10,237 nt of DNA from an uncultured Parvibacter sp. (GCA_910587945.1 CAJUNI010000075.1:1-10237), one strand, 5' to 3'. Shown: positions 1 to 6,909, counted from the first letter of the stretch. The notes: generated by a model from the letters alone, not told the origin. Made by a program: numbers and translations.

Positions 1-1
1 G

Positions 2-1600
2 GTGGCCTTGGCTACGGTGGCCGGCTTGATAGCCTGGGAAATCAGCCCAGCCTCATCGGTCATTTTGATGGTGTATTTGCTGGTGGCGCTTTTGGTGGCC
101 ACCCGCGCTGACGGATTTTTGTATCCCATCTTGGCTGCCTTGGGCAGTGTGGTGGCCTACAACTTCTTCTTTACGGCTCCCCGATTCACCTTCCATGCCT
201 ATGGATTGTCAGCGCCGGTGATTTTTACCTTCTTGCTAGTGGGAACCTTGGCGGCGTCATCGCTGGCCATACGCTTAAAACGCCAGGCCGCAGTAGCAAC
301 CCGACGCTCCTATCGCACGGAGGTTCTTCTGGAAAGCACGCGCATGTTCCAAAGCGCCACCTCAGTTTCCCAGTGTCTTGAGACCGCAGCCGCCCAGGTG
401 GTAAAAATCCTCGACCGCCCCGTGGTTATGTATGAAGTTGATCCTCTGGCCCCAGGCGGTTTGCGGCCTGCCCGACTCTTCGATGGTCCCAAAACTGAGG
501 GCCAAGCTGTGGATGCCCAAGCGCTCACCTCGGCGGCTGAAGCGGCGGTGGCTGCCTGGGTGGCCACCAATGGGGAAGCAGCGGGGGCGACCACGGACAC
601 GTTGCGGGAAGCCGCCTGCTTGTACCTGCCCATTCGTACCCAAGATGAGCTCTGGGGCGTGGCGGGGCTGGTACTTGAGGGCCAACCGCTCGAGCCGTTT
701 GAACACAACTTGCTAGTGGCGCTCCTGGATGATTGCGCCCAGGCAGCCGAAACCGTGGCCCTTACCCGACGCCATCGCGATCTCTTGGTGAAGGCGGAAA
801 AGGAGTCCCTGCGTACCAATCTCTTGCGTTCTATCTCCCATGATTTACGCACTCCGCTGACAAGTATTTCCGGGGATGCCTCGGTACTCTTAGCCGACGA
901 AGGATCGCTTAGTGCTGCTCAGCGACACCAGTTGGAAAGCGACATTGTGGAAGATGCCTCCTGGCTAATTGGGCTGGTAGAGAATTTGCTCTCAGTGACA
1001 CGGCTCGACGACGGCGACGTTCAGGTAGACCTCCAGCCGGAGCTTGTGCGGGATGTGGTGGATGAGGCCTTGCGCCACGTAAGCCGCCAGTCCGCTGAGC
1101 ACACGCTCAAGGTGGAGCTCTCCGATGATCTTCTTATGGCTTCTATGGATGGGCGCTTGATGGTGCAAGTGCTGGTCAACTTAGTGAATAACGCCATTGC
1201 TTACACCCCTGCGGGTTCCGTCATTGTGATTTCAGGGGAAGCGACGGGTGGAAGAGTCACGCTTTCGGTGGCTGACAATGGCCCGGGTATTGCAGATAGC
1301 GAAAAGGGGCGGGTGTTCGACCTGTTCTACCACGGTGCCACTCCCGCCTGCGGTGCCCAAAGCCAATCAAACACCAGCGCACTTCCTGATGGACTGCGAC
1401 GCCCTGCCGGCGAAGGCGGCGACGCTCGTCGTGGGATGGGCTTGGGGCTTTCGCTTTGCCGCTCTATCGTGCGGGCCCATGGTTCGGAATTGCAGCTTCG
1501 AGACAATCAGCCTCAGGGCTGTCTGTTCTCCTTTGAGCTTGAGGAAACACCCCTGAATGGTGGGGAAGAGGAAGGGGAGGATTTCCATGGGAGGGTCTAA
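2..1600 (+). CDS. kdpD: KdpD-type potassium sensor histidine kinase, C-terminal part (5' end outside window)
   Basis: Membrane sensor kinase that, with KdpE, controls the high-affinity Kdp potassium pump. The window shows 532 residues; KdpD is usually about 850-900, so the N-terminal KdpD and USP-like domains lie upstream and the GTG at position 2 is not a real start. Order seen: hydrophobic segments at about residues 1-90 (DUF4118 membrane domain, with the typical NFFFTAPRFTF stretch at 54-64), a GAF-like region at about 105-255, then HisKA with SHDLRTPL (phospho-acceptor H280), N box around N396/N397, G1 box DNGPGI at 425-430, F box around 439-443 and G2 box GMGLGL at 478-483. The lid between the F and G2 boxes is unusually long. 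The acidic C-terminus overlaps kdpE and contains its ribosome site. The family call rests on the PRFTF region and the adjacent KdpE; kdpFABC is not in the window. Confidence 0.93.
   Translation: MALATVAGLIAWEISPASSVILMVYLLVALLVATRADGFLYPILAALGSVVAYNFFFTAPRFTFHAYGLSAPVIFTFLLVGTLAASSLAIRLKRQAAVATRRSYRTEVLLESTRMFQSATSVSQCLETAAAQVVKILDRPVVMYEVDPLAPGGLRPARLFDGPKTEGQAVDAQALTSAAEAAVAAWVATNGEAAGATTDTLREAACLYLPIRTQDELWGVAGLVLEGQPLEPFEHNLLVALLDDCAQAAETVALTRRHRDLLVKAEKESLRTNLLRSISHDLRTPLTSISGDASVLLADEGSLSAAQRHQLESDIVEDASWLIGLVENLLSVTRLDDGDVQVDLQPELVRDVVDEALRHVSRQSAEHTLKVELSDDLLMASMDGRLMVQVLVNLVNNAIAYTPAGSVIVISGEATGGRVTLSVADNGPGIADSEKGRVFDLFYHGATPACGAQSQSNTSALPDGLRRPAGEGGDARRGMGLGLSLCRSIVRAHGSELQLRDNQPQGCLFSFELEETPLNGGEEEGEDFHGRV
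1574..1580 (+). promoter_or_regulatory. Ribosome binding site deciding the kdpE start
   Basis: GGGGAGG lies 6 nt before the ATG at 1587, inside the last codons of kdpD. It favours this start over the in-frame ATG at 1557, which has no comparable site and would add ten residues not expected ahead of a receiver domain. Confidence 0.75.
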
Positions 1601-2309
1601 TGAGGCGCTGATCCTGGTGGTAGAGGACGATCCGGCCGTGCGCAACTTGGTGGCCACGGCGCTGGAAGTCAACGGCTATGAGCACAAAGAGGTATCTCAT
1701 GCCACGGCGGCGTTGTTAGAGCTCACCAGCTGTCCCAATATTTCCCTTGTGATATTAGACTTAGGTTTGCCTGATCGCGATGGGGTAGAGGTGATTGAAA
1801 CTCTGCGCGGCTGGTCCCAAACACCGGTAATCGTCTTGTCGGCTCGTCAAGAAGACACCGATAAGATTGCCGCGCTCGATGCTGGCGCCGATGACTACCT
1901 CACCAAACCCTTCTCCGTAAATGAGCTCCTGGCGCGGGTTCGCGTAGCTCTGCGGCGCACTGCTCAAGGGTCAACGGGTGCACAACCTTGCGTTTCCACC
2001 TATGAGAATGGGCCCCTTACCATTGATTATGAGGCAGGCATCGCGCGGATCCAAGGCGAAGAGGTTCATCTCACGCCGATGGAATATAAGTTGTTGGTGT
2101 TGCTCTCGCGCAATACGGGCAAGGTGTTGACCCACAACTACATTTTGAAAGAGGTGTGGGGAAGCGCCCTTGCATCCGACTTGCCGAGCCTGCGCGTATT
2201 CATGGCAACCCTGCGCAAAAAGTTAGAAGCCAAGGCTCCCGGCGCGGCCCTTATTCAAACCCACGTAGGCATTGGCTATCGCATGGTGCGCGCAGAGGAT
2301 AGCCTTTAA
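1587..2309 (+). CDS. kdpE: KdpE-type OmpR/PhoB-family response regulator
   Basis: DNA-binding partner of KdpD, expected to activate kdp transport genes under potassium limitation. An ORF is open from 1557, but the ATG at 1587 has a good Shine-Dalgarno (GGGGAGG, 1574-1580) at 6 nt spacing, giving 240 residues and a 14-nt overlap with kdpD, typical of coupled kinase-regulator pairs. Receiver domain about 7-122: acidic pocket E13/D14, phospho-acceptor D58 in LDLGLPDRDG, S85 in VLSAR and K107 in LTKPF. Winged-helix domain about 140-235: LTPMEYKLL, the recognition region SLRVFMATLRKKL and the closing THVGIGYRM. All catalytic and structural residues are present. The stop TAA at 2307-2309 interlocks with the stop of the convergent DUF6320 gene. 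OmpR-family identity is certain; KdpE specifically follows from kdpD next door. Confidence 0.94.
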   Translation: MGGSNEALILVVEDDPAVRNLVATALEVNGYEHKEVSHATAALLELTSCPNISLVILDLGLPDRDGVEVIETLRGWSQTPVIVLSARQEDTDKIAALDAGADDYLTKPFSVNELLARVRVALRRTAQGSTGAQPCVSTYENGPLTIDYEAGIARIQGEEVHLTPMEYKLLVLLSRNTGKVLTHNYILKEVWGSALASDLPSLRVFMATLRKKLEAKAPGAALIQTHVGIGYRMVRAEDSL

Positions 2310-2962
2310 GCGTCGAAGAGCTTTCCCATTTCAGAATGGAGAGAGCGGCGGGTAAGGAGCAAGAGAAGAGCTAAAAGTACCACCGCCATGAGGGCGCTAC
2401 CAATGGCGAGTGGCGCCGAGGTACTCAATCCCAGTAGCCACAATCCCAAAGGTACAAATCCCAGTACCAGATCGTAGAGAAGATACTTGGCGTAGGTACG
2501 CACAAACGATGCGCGAAACACCACCAAAAGGATGCTATTGCAGAGCAGAGCGGTAATGCACAGGACCGGAATTACGTAGGTTTCAACGGCATGGTTGTGG
2601 GTGGCCAGGAGGAACAGTAACGCCACTGCCAGAAGCACTAAAAAGTAGCGCTCCACTACGCGCAAAAAGTTAGGACTATGAACCACCATATTGCGTAGGA
2701 AGATGAAATTGAGGGCGAGTGCTCCTAAGGCAGCACCGGTGTAGAGCCAGGAAGCCCCGGCCGCAAACCCGAGCCAAAGCACTAAGGCTGCGCAGCAAAG
2801 CGTGCTAATGGCGAGTGCCCCGGTGGCCCTTTTCTTGGACTGCTGAACAACATGGGCGGGAAAGGGGGAGGGGGTTTTCTCCCCCTCGAGGGCAGTTCCG
2901 CAAAGCGGGCAGCGATCCAGGTCTCCCGTAAAGAAAAGCTTATCTTGAGGGCAGTAGCTCAT
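2306..2962 (-). CDS. DUF6320-like membrane protein with N-terminal zinc-ribbon remnant
   Basis: 218-residue polytopic membrane protein of unknown function. The start is the ATG at 2962-2960, which shares the ATGA overlap with the stop of the upstream acyltransferase (TGA 2961-2959) and follows a GGGGAGG site inside that gene; a longer reading from 3007 is possible but has no such support. Residues 1-25 look like a zinc ribbon (C4, then CPLCG at 18-22), but the usual second cysteine is D7, so metal binding is doubtful. After a TPSPFP linker come about six hydrophobic helices, near 46-65, 68-88, 100-119, 123-147, 155-175 and 179-200, ending in a charged tail. The layout and the PSPFP element match my memory of DUF6320 proteins of Clostridia and relatives, which also sit beside acyltransferase and hydrolase genes; no search was run. 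It is probably the membrane partner of those two enzymes. Confidence 0.8.
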   Translation of the reverse strand: MSYCPQDKLFFTGDLDRCPLCGTALEGEKTPSPFPAHVVQQSKKRATGALAISTLCCAALVLWLGFAAGASWLYTGAALGALALNFIFLRNMVVHSPNFLRVVERYFLVLLAVALLFLLATHNHAVETYVIPVLCITALLCNSILLVVFRASFVRTYAKYLLYDLVLGFVPLGLWLLGLSTSAPLAIGSALMAVVLLALLLLLTRRSLHSEMGKLFDA

Positions 2963-4353
2963 GAGAGCCTCCCCTCGGGGAGGGCCCAGTGGCCAACACG
3001 CCCGCACTGCTTTTGGGGACCTTGTTGTTTGCGCGCTTGGCGCTGAGTTCCGGTTTCGGCCAAAGCCTTAGCAACGGCCCCTTCAAATTCTGCTTGCTTG
3101 AGTCCGGCATCCACTTCTTGGGCCGTTTTATTGATGCTGAGGGTGCCGGGGATGCCGAGATCGGTGAAGATGCGGCAGAAGTTTCGAATAATGTCGTAGC
3201 GTACGTAGACCGTTGAGATGCCAATGCTCAACACATCACCATAGGTGCAAGCGATGAAATTGAGGCCGCGGGTAGAGGTAAGGACATTGATGTTTTCTAC
3301 CAGCCCTTCCAGAGTTGGGTCGGTGGTAATGCGCCCCAAGCTTGAAACGGTGGTGGTAACTTCTCGAGTAGAGAGTCGATCCGCCAAGAAGAGCACGGCA
3401 TCCTTGATGAAAAGAGGTGCCAGGCGCAGCGCCGGATTCTTCTCCAGTTTGATCATGGCGTTCATGCGTCGCTTGATGTGCTCGGGCTGGGTTGCCTGAA
3501 TCAGCTGCGCTTGCACGTTTTGCGCGAGGCTTGTGAGGTCGCAGGGATTGTCTTTGGGAGTAAAGCTCACATAGGCAAGCCCAAAGAAATTGCGCAGGGT
3601 CTCCGATCCAAAGAGTTCGCGTAGGTCAACGGGCACATCCATGCGAATAGCGCGCCCGTGGTCTTCCGGCCGCATGGTCTGGCGAATCGACTGGATAACA
3701 GCGGCAATAATGAGCGAGGTGACACTTACCCCACGCTCTTTCGCCGCCTGATGAACCGCCGATGCCGAAAGCTGATATTCCAGATAGCTTGGCTCGGCAT
3801 TGTTCTTCCAACCACGCAGGTGATAGACCTTTTCGCTGGGAGTAGAACCCGCTTCGCTCCGTTCAAAATTAGCGCTATAGCTATCCTCAGTACGCCGTTC
3901 AGGGCTGATGGGCTCGGCGGTATGAGGGGTTGCAGACGGGCTGCCGCCGTTTCCGTAGGCGTTAAGCAAGGTTTGGAAGAACTGAAGGGTGCCGCGGCCG
4001 TCGGAGATGATGTGGGAGACTTCCATGTTGATGCGGGAGCCGTAATAGCTCACCCGAAAGAGTACGCTATCCACATCGCTGTGGAGGTTCGCGCAGATGG
4101 GGAGAGTTTCCGGCTCGACCTGAGGCAGGGTGTCCGCGGGCTCAAGATAGTGCCAAAAGAGCCCGCTGCGCAGCTTTACATTGAAGCCGGGATATTGGGC
4201 GACGGTCTGATCAAGGGCCTGCTGAAGGACGGCGGGATCCACCGCCTGGCTCAAGGTGGCCGAGAAGCGAAATACCGTTTGTCCTGAGCGTCCAGCTTGG
4301 GAAGCGTAGAACTTCCCTACATTGTCTAGGCGGTACCAATCAGCGTGAGCCAT
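2959..4353 (-). CDS. AATase-like / condensation-superfamily acyltransferase
   Basis: 464-residue protein of the condensation-fold acyltransferase group often named alcohol acetyltransferase (AATase/PapA-like). Such enzymes move an acyl group from a CoA or carrier thioester to an alcohol or amine. The active-site motif is SHIISDG at 113-119: H114 and D118/G119 match HHxxxDG with the first, non-catalytic His replaced by Ser. Other family-like elements are MDVPVDLRELF (238-248), ETLRNFFG (251-258) and SSLGRI (337-342), the last in the place of the second conserved motif. No signal peptide or membrane helix is seen. The C-terminal 50 residues are Gln/Lys/Arg-rich and probably disordered. The ATG at 4353 has AGGAGG (4369-4364) at 10 nt spacing, inside the end of the hydrolase gene, and the genes overlap by 28 nt. 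The 3' end overlaps the DUF6320 gene by 4 nt. The substrate is unknown; the 'alcohol acetyl' name is only a family label. Confidence 0.85.
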   Translation of the reverse strand: MAHADWYRLDNVGKFYASQAGRSGQTVFRFSATLSQAVDPAVLQQALDQTVAQYPGFNVKLRSGLFWHYLEPADTLPQVEPETLPICANLHSDVDSVLFRVSYYGSRINMEVSHIISDGRGTLQFFQTLLNAYGNGGSPSATPHTAEPISPERRTEDSYSANFERSEAGSTPSEKVYHLRGWKNNAEPSYLEYQLSASAVHQAAKERGVSVTSLIIAAVIQSIRQTMRPEDHGRAIRMDVPVDLRELFGSETLRNFFGLAYVSFTPKDNPCDLTSLAQNVQAQLIQATQPEHIKRRMNAMIKLEKNPALRLAPLFIKDAVLFLADRLSTREVTTTVSSLGRITTDPTLEGLVENINVLTSTRGLNFIACTYGDVLSIGISTVYVRYDIIRNFCRIFTDLGIPGTLSINKTAQEVDAGLKQAEFEGAVAKALAETGTQRQARKQQGPQKQCGRVGHWALPEGRLS

Positions 4354-5345
4354 GTGGGCTCATCCTCCTGGGGCAGCGGCGTGCCATCTAAGAAATGCTC
4401 AATGATGCGATAGGTGTCACGGACAAAACCCAGCACGGTTGGGTACAAAAAGTACCCATGGACAGCATCTAAGACGCGATAGCACTCTACCTCATTGCCA
4501 TCGTCTTCCAGCCGTGCCGCATAGGTTTCGCCTTCATCGCGCAAGGGGCAGTACTCAGCACTAATAACCAGCGTTCGTGGTTGATGCGACAAGTCTTCCC
4601 GGAGCAGGGGTGCAAAGTAGGGATCCATGGCATCTTCAGGCTTGGATAGGTACATGCCGATGTAGCCTTCGATATCTTCTTGGGTAAGCAGGTAGTCTTC
4701 GCCATTGGTGTGCATGGATTCAAAGGGAGAATCGGGACCGTGATCGTTGTAGGTCAGGGGATAGATAAGAATCTGGGTTTCCGGTGTGAACTCTTTCCGG
4801 TCCAGGGCCATGAGTGACACTACTGCGGCTAAGTTTCCACCCGCTGAGTCCCCAAAAAGCACCACGTGTTGCGGGTCGACGTCAGGCAAGAGGTTTCCTT
4901 GGAACAGGGCGCGGGCTACGGCATAACAATCTTCGGCAGCCGTGGGGAAACGATACTCGGGAGAGCGTCGATAATCCACTGCCACCACGCGGCGCTCCAG
5001 CTTCAGAGCCATTTTCATGCACGTGTCGGCATAGAAATCCACATTGCCGTTGGCCCAGCCTCCACCATGGAAAAAGAGAATGGTGCCTTTGTGATCTTCG
5101 TTTACGTGAAGCCCCGATTTGAGGGAGAAATCAATATCGAGAGGAGTGAAGACGCGCACTGGAATTTCGTAGCCGTCATCGGCGGTAACGGTGAGTGCAT
5201 CAATACGACAGCGCGGGTCGGCAATGGTGAGTTTGCCAGCGGCATCTTCGAGAGCGCGCTGGGGTTTATAGGTTTCGGTGATGTTATCCGAGCTGAGCTT
5301 CGTAATGGCTTTTACGGCAGCTAAGGCTACTTTATTCAAGGCCAT
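4326..5345 (-). CDS. Alpha/beta hydrolase, hormone-sensitive-lipase (HSL) type esterase
   Basis: 339-residue carboxylesterase-like serine hydrolase. The HSL-type oxyanion motif HGGG is at 93-96 and the nucleophile elbow GDSAGG at 165-170, with S167 as nucleophile; D270 (PLRDEGE) and H296 (AVHGYF) complete a plausible triad. The length fits the family (about 300-350). There is no signal peptide, so it is probably cytoplasmic or peripheral to the membrane. The ATG at 5345 follows AAAGGAC with 5-6 nt spacing. It is the first gene of the minus-strand unit; its last 28 nt overlap the acyltransferase start and carry that gene's ribosome site. The leader (5346-5404) can fold so that its own ribosome site is paired. 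It likely makes or breaks an ester in the same pathway as the acyltransferase; the substrate cannot be told. Confidence 0.9.
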   Translation of the reverse strand: MALNKVALAAVKAITKLSSDNITETYKPQRALEDAAGKLTIADPRCRIDALTVTADDGYEIPVRVFTPLDIDFSLKSGLHVNEDHKGTILFFHGGGWANGNVDFYADTCMKMALKLERRVVAVDYRRSPEYRFPTAAEDCYAVARALFQGNLLPDVDPQHVVLFGDSAGGNLAAVVSLMALDRKEFTPETQILIYPLTYNDHGPDSPFESMHTNGEDYLLTQEDIEGYIGMYLSKPEDAMDPYFAPLLREDLSHQPRTLVISAEYCPLRDEGETYAARLEDDGNEVECYRVLDAVHGYFLYPTVLGFVRDTYRIIEHFLDGTPLPQEDEPTWLTLIGTA

Positions 5346-5404
5346 AGAGAGTCCTTTCGTTTCTGGGTAGCTCTATGCTACCGAACAAAGGACCAAGGAC
5401 TCTC
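5346..5404 (-). promoter_or_regulatory. Structured leader that can sequester the hydrolase ribosome site
   Basis: A perfect 10-nt inverted repeat, GAGAGTCCTT (plus strand 5347-5356) and AAGGACTCTC (5395-5404), encloses a second perfect 6-bp hairpin with arms at 5369-5374 and 5380-5385 approximately (GGTAGC/GCTACC on the minus strand). In the minus-strand RNA the last ten paired bases include the AAGGAC ribosome site. A second stretch (GTCCTTTGTTC, minus, about 5393-5383) is also complementary to the ribosome site region, so two competing pairings exist. There is no T-run, so it is not an intrinsic terminator. It could instead be a DNA operator. The promoter was not located, so whether the whole stem is transcribed is unknown. 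Confidence 0.5.
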
Positions 5405-5499
5405 AAGCAACCGGGGAGTGTGGCAAGGTCGTTACGCACTCTGGGGTGCGGACGCTCGGTGCGCTCGGGGGCAGTGGGCTGTTTCCGGGCGAGGGGGGT

Positions 5500-5517
5500 G
5501 GTTGATGCGCGTCAACC
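5500..5517. promoter_or_regulatory. 18-bp near-palindrome, candidate operator
   Basis: GGTTGATGCGCGTCAACC matches its own reverse complement at 16 of 18 positions. It lies in the 220-bp gap between the C_GCAxxG gene and the hydrolase, about 155 bp before the hydrolase start. Its size and dyad fit a dimeric repressor site (for example TetR or MarR types), but no regulator gene is adjacent, so the function is inferred. Confidence 0.35.
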
Positions 5518-5565
5518 CTCAAGCACGTTGGGTCTTCGGGAATAGTGGACAGTAGGCCACTCCGT

Positions 5566-6021
5566 TTACGCGCGCAGCTCTTCGCGATTGATAAACTCGG
5601 TGAGGATCTCGGCCGCTCCCGCCATGTACTGGTCGCAGCGATGAGAGCCTGCCACCGTGCTTTGGGCGCAAAGCTCTTCGCAGGTAGTGGTGCCAAAGCG
5701 TGCGCGAAAGGTTTCAACAAGCTCATCAACATATTGATAGGTTTGCAGCTTGGATGTGCGCTGGTCCCGGCCATCACTGGCTAACAGGCTCAAGATGGCA
5801 ACCCCAGCCGAAAGGGCTCCACAGGTTTCGTGGCGCCCGCCCATGCCACCACCGAAGCCTTCCATAAGAGCGAAGAGGGTGTCTTCATCGAGAGGGGTGT
5901 AAGGAGCAAAAGCGCAGCTCAGAGCTTGAGCGCAATTGTGTCGTTCTTCGTGAAGGGCGAGCGTTGCTGTTTGTTGCTGCTCGGAATTCAAGGGCACGCC
6001 CTGAGAAGCTGAGTTATTCAT
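5566..6021 (-). CDS. C_GCAxxG_C_C family (probable redox) protein
   Basis: 151-residue soluble protein of the C_GCAxxG_C_C family, found widely in anaerobes and often predicted to bind metal or take part in redox chemistry; the biochemical role is unsettled. Seen here: HNCAQAL (C30), the glycine run GFGGGMGG (55-62), ETCGALSAG (C67) and later cysteines C114, C118 and C129, which correspond to the spaced cysteines that name the family. The length (about 140-150) is normal. The ATG at 6021 follows AAAGGAC at about 7 nt, a ribosome site like that of the hydrolase downstream. It is on the same strand as the hydrolase unit but separated by 220 bp containing hairpins, so co-transcription is uncertain. 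It is divergent from yqeY with a 108-bp gap. Confidence 0.87.
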   Translation of the reverse strand: MNNSASQGVPLNSEQQQTATLALHEERHNCAQALSCAFAPYTPLDEDTLFALMEGFGGGMGGRHETCGALSAGVAILSLLASDGRDQRTSKLQTYQYVDELVETFRARFGTTTCEELCAQSTVAGSHRCDQYMAGAAEILTEFINREELRA

Positions 6022-6090
6022 GGGATGTCCTTTCTGCTTTACCCGATCCCCGTGATACTATGAACACCTTATTCACCCACTGAACCTTAC

Positions 6091-6105
6091 AAAGCGCTGC
6101 GCTTT
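6091..6105. promoter_or_regulatory. Short perfect hairpin / dyad upstream of yqeY
   Basis: AAAGCG and CGCTTT flank a CTG loop, 24 nt before the yqeY start, in the divergent gap between yqeY and the C_GCAxxG gene. It could be an operator or a leader hairpin; the lack of a real T-run argues against a terminator. Confidence 0.35.
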
Positions 6106-6129
6106 TGAGTTGAGAGACAAGGAGAGATC

Positions 6130-6573
6130 ATGGAATATCAAGCCTTACAAGATGAGATTAAAGCAGCTATGAAAGCAGGCGATAAGTCTCGTCGCGATAT
6201 TCTCCGCCAAGTTCACACGGAGCTCAAATCTATTGAGGTGGATGAACGGCGCGCGGTAGAAGAGGCCGATGTGGATGCCATGCTCAAACGTGTTATCAAG
6301 CAAACGAAGGAAACTCTTGAGGGTTCCATCAAAGCGGGCACCAACCAGGAGCGTACGGAATTGCTTACCGAGCAGGTGACCATTTTGGAAGGGTATCTGC
6401 CGAAGCAGGTAGAAGGCGAAGAACTGCTTGCCCTCATCGATAGTGTGCTGGCCGAAACCGGGGCCACCACAAAAAAGGACATGGGCCGGGTGATGGGTGC
6501 TCTCACCAAGGCCACGGGTGGTAACTTCGACAAGGCAGCTGCTGCGGCTGAGCTGGGAAAGCGCCTGAGCTAG
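6130..6573 (+). CDS. yqeY: GatB/YqeY domain-containing protein
   Basis: 147-residue protein of the YqeY family, which shares its helical domain with the tail of the GatB amidotransferase subunit that contacts tRNA. The exact role of stand-alone YqeY is not settled; a tRNA-related function is the usual guess. The whole chain is typical: an N-terminal helical part (LQDEIKAAMKAGDK near the start, then LRQVHTELKSIEVDERR), a middle helix with QVTILEGYLPKQ and a C-terminal small helical domain with KKDMGRVMGALTKATGG. Length and ends match the family exactly. The ATG at 6130 follows AAGGAGAG at about 5 nt. It appears monocistronic, with the terminator-like hairpin at 6777-6817 downstream. Confidence 0.93.
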   Translation: MEYQALQDEIKAAMKAGDKSRRDILRQVHTELKSIEVDERRAVEEADVDAMLKRVIKQTKETLEGSIKAGTNQERTELLTEQVTILEGYLPKQVEGEELLALIDSVLAETGATTKKDMGRVMGALTKATGGNFDKAAAAAELGKRLS

Positions 6574-6615
6574 CAGGGGGCAGGTTGGCTCTGGGTGGGC
6601 TTGGGCGCGGCTTCT

Positions 6616-6635
6616 TGACCCCCCCGTGGGGGTTG
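6616..6635. other. GC hairpin after yqeY
   Basis: Five C-G pairs (CCCCC 6619-6623, GGGGG 6628-6632) extended by an A-T pair and wobble pairs form a tight hairpin with a CCGT loop, about 45 nt past the yqeY stop. There is no T-run on either strand, so it is not a standard terminator; it could protect the 3' end of the yqeY message. Confidence 0.4.
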
Positions 6636-6651
6636 GACATGCGCCGCAGTC

Positions 6652-6771
6652 CGCTTGAGGGCTCAAGCTTGCGTTTCAGGTTCCTTGAGGGGTCAGGCTT
6701 CCACCACCGCTCGCTTGAGGGCTCGACCTTGCGTCTTAGTTTTCTTGAGCCCCGCACTTTGTTTGCATAAC
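6652..6771. repeat. Four direct repeat units of exactly 30 bp
   Basis: The core CTTGAG recurs at 6654, 6684, 6714 and 6744, always 30 bp apart. Units one and three (6652-6681 and 6712-6741) agree at about 25 of 30 positions; units two and four are more diverged, suggesting a 60-bp higher order. A related CTTGAC lies at 6614. Because 30 is a multiple of three, both strands show a ten-residue peptide repeat in one frame (LEGS-type on plus), but no convincing ribosome site or family supports a gene. This fills most of the 336-bp gap between yqeY and the ferredoxin. Similar GCTTGAG words occur on the minus strand of the gap before the hydrolase. Confidence 0.75.
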
Positions 6772-6776
6772 AAAAC

Positions 6777-6817
6777 GACCCAAAAATCAACGCCAGAGAG
6801 GCAGCGATTTTCGGGTC
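6777..6817. terminator. Probable bidirectional intrinsic terminator
   Basis: Arms GACCCAAAAATC (6777-6788) and GATTTTCGGGTC (6806-6817) pair over 12 positions with one mismatch on plus, which becomes a G-U pair in the minus-strand RNA, and the loop adds a GCC/GGC tip. The minus-strand RNA continues GTTTTGTTAT, a good tail for ending the ferredoxin transcript. The plus-strand tail ATTTTCATT is weaker but could end yqeY. Confidence 0.7.
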
Positions 6818-6909
6818 ATTTTCATTGGGAAGCTTTGATTGCAGCCGGCTAAACTGAGTCGGCTGTTCGAGACCTGCTGCGCTGAGCGAGTCTCTCGGCG
6901 TGCTAGAGC

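Noticed and set aside
3658..4287. 209-residue plus-strand ORF
   Set aside because: It is antisense to the well-supported acyltransferase gene and has no recognisable domain.
6585..6770. Plus-strand ORF with an LEGS ten-residue repeat
   Set aside because: It has a TTG start with no well-placed ribosome site, no family resemblance, and its periodicity follows from the DNA repeat, as does the pattern on the opposite strand.
6652..6771. Possible CRISPR array from 30-bp periodic repeats
   Set aside because: The units touch one another with no unique spacers and differ too much; no cas gene is nearby.
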